Shown here: in pieces, positions 62,380-64,000 of the stretch
Layout: the number at the start of each line of letters is the position of its first letter
How positions within the stretch are numbered: position 1 is the stretch's first letter
Origin: VXNE01 sp965116625
GTDB taxonomy: Bacteria; Pseudomonadota; Gammaproteobacteria; Pseudomonadales; Azotimanducaceae
Assembly: GCA_965116625.1 (NCBI GenBank)
Contig: OZ220717.1
Coordinates: 1,240,001 to 1,304,000, forward strand
DNA length: 64,000 nucleotides
Direction: 5' to 3'
Translations under genes and position numbers: made by a program
Notes under the pieces: model-generated
Database searches by the model: none
What the model saw: only the letters and a program-made list of their open reading frames with translations
What the model was told of the DNA's origin: nothing

Positions 62380-63312
62380 ATGGAAAAGAGAAGACTGGGT
62401 AACAGTGGCCTGCTGGTCTCCGAGGTTGGCCTCGGCTGCAACAACTTCGGCCAGCGCCTCGACGCGGCAGGCACGCGTGCCGTGGTGGACGCCGCCATCG
62501 ACGTCGGTATCGACCTCTTCGATACCGCCGACATGTACGGTTCCCAGCTTTCCGAGGTGTATCTCGGCCAGGCCCTGCAGGGTCGGCGGGACGACATCGT
62601 CCTTGCCACCAAGTGTGGTTATCCCATGGGCGAGGGTCCGCGGATGCGCGGCGCCTCCCGGCGCTATGTCACCTCGGCGGTCGAGGCAAGCCTGCGCCGC
62701 CTGGACACCGACTACATCGACCTCTACCAGATTCACCTTCCCGATCCCTTGACGCCCATCGACGAGACGTTGCGCGCGCTCGACGATTGCGTCCGGGCTG
62801 GCAAGATCCGCTACATCGGGCACTCCAACTTCGCGGGATGGCAGATTGCCGATGCGCACTGGACCGCGCTGCGGGACCATCTTAACCCGTTCGTCACTGC
62901 CCAGAACCACATGAGCCTCCTCGAGCGAGACGTCCTGAAGGAGGTCATTCCCGCCTGCGACCGGTTCGGACTCGGCATGCTCCCCTACTTCCCGCTGGCA
63001 AGCGGCTTGCTGACCGGCAAGTACCAGCGGGGCGTGCCCGCTCCCGAGGGGACGCGGCTTTCTGCCCCGGCGGCGGCCGCCCGCTCGTTGCACGACGAGA
63101 ACTTTGACCGCGTGGAGAAACTCGATGCCTTTGCCCGGGAGCGGGACCGTTCATTGCTGGAGTTGGCGTTCGGCTGGTTGCTGTCGTTCCCGTGCGTGTC
63201 GTCGGTGATCGCTGGCGCGACGCGTCCCGAGCAGGCGCGGGCCAACGTGGAAGCGTCGACGATGCGCCTTTCCGCCGACGAGATGAAGGCAATCGAGGAA
63301 CTGCTCGGCTGA
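62380..63312 (+). CDS. Aldo/keto reductase
   Basis: A 310-residue TIM-barrel oxidoreductase using NADPH. The catalytic tetrad is visible: Asp and Tyr in LFDTADMYG near 50, Lys in LATKCGYP near 80, His in LYQIHLPDP near 118. The cofactor end VIAGATRPEQARANV near 270 is standard. ATG 62380 has GGGAAG upstream and begins MEKRRLGNSGLLVSEVGLG as usual. Substrate cannot be inferred. About 60 bases separate it from the convergent membrane-protein gene. Confidence 0.93.
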   Translation: MEKRRLGNSGLLVSEVGLGCNNFGQRLDAAGTRAVVDAAIDVGIDLFDTADMYGSQLSEVYLGQALQGRRDDIVLATKCGYPMGEGPRMRGASRRYVTSAVEASLRRLDTDYIDLYQIHLPDPLTPIDETLRALDDCVRAGKIRYIGHSNFAGWQIADAHWTALRDHLNPFVTAQNHMSLLERDVLKEVIPACDRFGLGMLPYFPLASGLLTGKYQRGVPAPEGTRLSAPAAAARSLHDENFDRVEKLDAFARERDRSLLELAFGWLLSFPCVSSVIAGATRPEQARANVEASTMRLSADEMKAIEELLG

Positions 63313-63372
63313 TGCCGCAGGAGGTCTTCCAGGACAGGCGGATTCGGCAATCCGCCTGATCGACCATCCCGC

Positions 63373-64000
63373 CTATGCGGACGACATAAGTTTCTGCCGC
63401 AGCCGCAGGTCCTGATATGCCCCGTACATGAGGCAAACGCCCAACGGCGTGATGATCGCGTCGAACGCGGCATACGTCAGCATAGAGACGATGTGCGCTA
63501 CGAGGCCGCTCTCGAACTGGTTTCCCAAGAACCAAGTCACTTGGCCATTGGCGGTGCTCAACGCTCGTACTACGGCCACCATTATCGCCAGAACCACGAA
63601 CGTCTTGCACCAATGTCGCCTGACCAGGGAATAGCCCTCACGGAAGCTGTCGGCGGGTCCGTACCCTTCGGTGATGGGTAACAGAAGGCTGGCGAACAGA
63701 GTGGTTCCCACCAAGGCGGCGGAAACGCCCAATGGCAGGATCGCTACGAGGAAGATGTCAGGCAGTCTCATCAAGACCATAGGCACCACCACCAGTATGG
63801 AACCGGCGAAGATGGCGAGTGCGAACAGGGAATAGACGGCGAGTATTGTCGGCAGCCGACGCATTGCGATGCCGAGCGACAAACGAATGCCGCTCGAAGC
63901 GCTCGATGCAGCGGAATGAACGCCAGCAATGATGAATCCGTATAGGTAGAAAGTTGCGGCGAAGAAGGCAATCTGGACAAGCCAATAACCCACGCCCGAG
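63373..64000 (-). CDS. Multi-pass membrane protein, partial (N-terminus beyond the window)
   Basis: At least 206 residues with about five hydrophobic segments (for example TILAVYSLFALAIFAGSILVV, FLVAILPLGVSAALVGTTLF, TFVVLAIMVAVVRAL). The conserved-looking stretch ITEGYGPADSFREGYSLVRRHW resembles glycerophosphoryl-phosphodiesterase-type membrane-domain or DUF975-like proteins, in which such a loop precedes a helix pair; this is tentative. The frame is open to the right edge, so the start may lie outside. Confidence 0.6.
   Translation of the reverse strand, partial: SGVGYWLVQIAFFAATFYLYGFIIAGVHSAASSASSGIRLSLGIAMRRLPTILAVYSLFALAIFAGSILVVVPMVLMRLPDIFLVAILPLGVSAALVGTTLFASLLLPITEGYGPADSFREGYSLVRRHWCKTFVVLAIMVAVVRALSTANGQVTWFLGNQFESGLVAHIVSMLTYAAFDAIITPLGVCLMYGAYQDLRLRQKLMSSA

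Overview
The window is GC-rich, densely coding DNA of a Gram-negative bacterium. Outer-membrane TonB-dependent receptors, lipoproteins, EnvZ/OmpR-type two-component systems, a TRAP transporter and a single long-form PurL (about 1,270 residues, the form usual in gamma- and betaproteobacteria) point to a proteobacterium, most likely an uncultivated or marine-type gammaproteobacterium. That assignment is inference from gene content. No ribosomal RNA, phage, transposase, integrase or CRISPR array is visible.

Layout. 1-5.6 kb: the end of a beta-lactamase-like serine hydrolase, a tRNA-Leu, then a minus-strand group (medium-chain dehydrogenase, RidA-like protein, DUF1537 four-carbon acid sugar kinase, D-aminoacylase-like amidohydrolase). 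5.9-10.3 kb: a minus-strand unit of TonB-dependent receptor, response regulator and histidine kinase. 10.5-20.4 kb: a purine operon guaB-guaA-P-loop kinase-tadA-purL, whose 3' end is followed by a foreign-looking ankyrin lipoprotein gene and a second, truncated copy of the last 109 codons of purL. 20.7-24.6 kb: a heterodimeric ABC exporter. 24.8-30.8 kb: thiolase, an EnvZ/OmpR-like pair with a small exported protein, enoyl-CoA hydratase and two MaoC-like proteins. 31-35.9 kb: an internally duplicated winged-helix protein, an AAA/DUF4143 ATPase, an atypical SDR, a frameshifted esterase and a Phd/VapC-type toxin-antitoxin pair.

36.2-54.6 kb is the most coherent block and reads as a phytate/inositol utilisation locus. 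It holds a large TonB-dependent receptor preceded by a 12-G tract, a TRAP transporter (dctPQM), a ketopantoate-reductase-like protein, a DUF1907 (C11orf54-like) zinc ester hydrolase, two Gfo/Idh/MocA dehydrogenases (one IolG-like), iolB, iolD, iolE, a two-domain beta-propeller phytase lipoprotein and a sodium/solute symporter. Inferred flow: phytate or inositol phosphates are dephosphorylated at the cell surface or periplasm, inositol is imported, and IolG-IolE-IolD-IolB carry it to 5-deoxyglucuronate/5-dehydro-2-deoxygluconate. iolC, iolJ and iolA are not in the window.

54.7-64 kb: a ClpP paralogue, alpha/beta hydrolase, FAH-family hydrolase, SDR, a tandemly duplicated small membrane-protein gene, glutathione-dependent formaldehyde dehydrogenase, an amidohydrolase, a helical hypothetical protein, an aldo/keto reductase and a partial membrane protein.

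The most unusual features are: the 12-G tract in the 5' end of the TonB receptor gene; a palindromic repeat family between 35.8 and 44.1 kb whose copies supply the start or end of three proteins; the duplicated, mostly silently diverged purL 3' end around an ankyrin gene; and a tandem gene duplication at 57.8-59.3 kb flanked by another palindromic repeat. Repeat boundaries and difference counts were made by eye.
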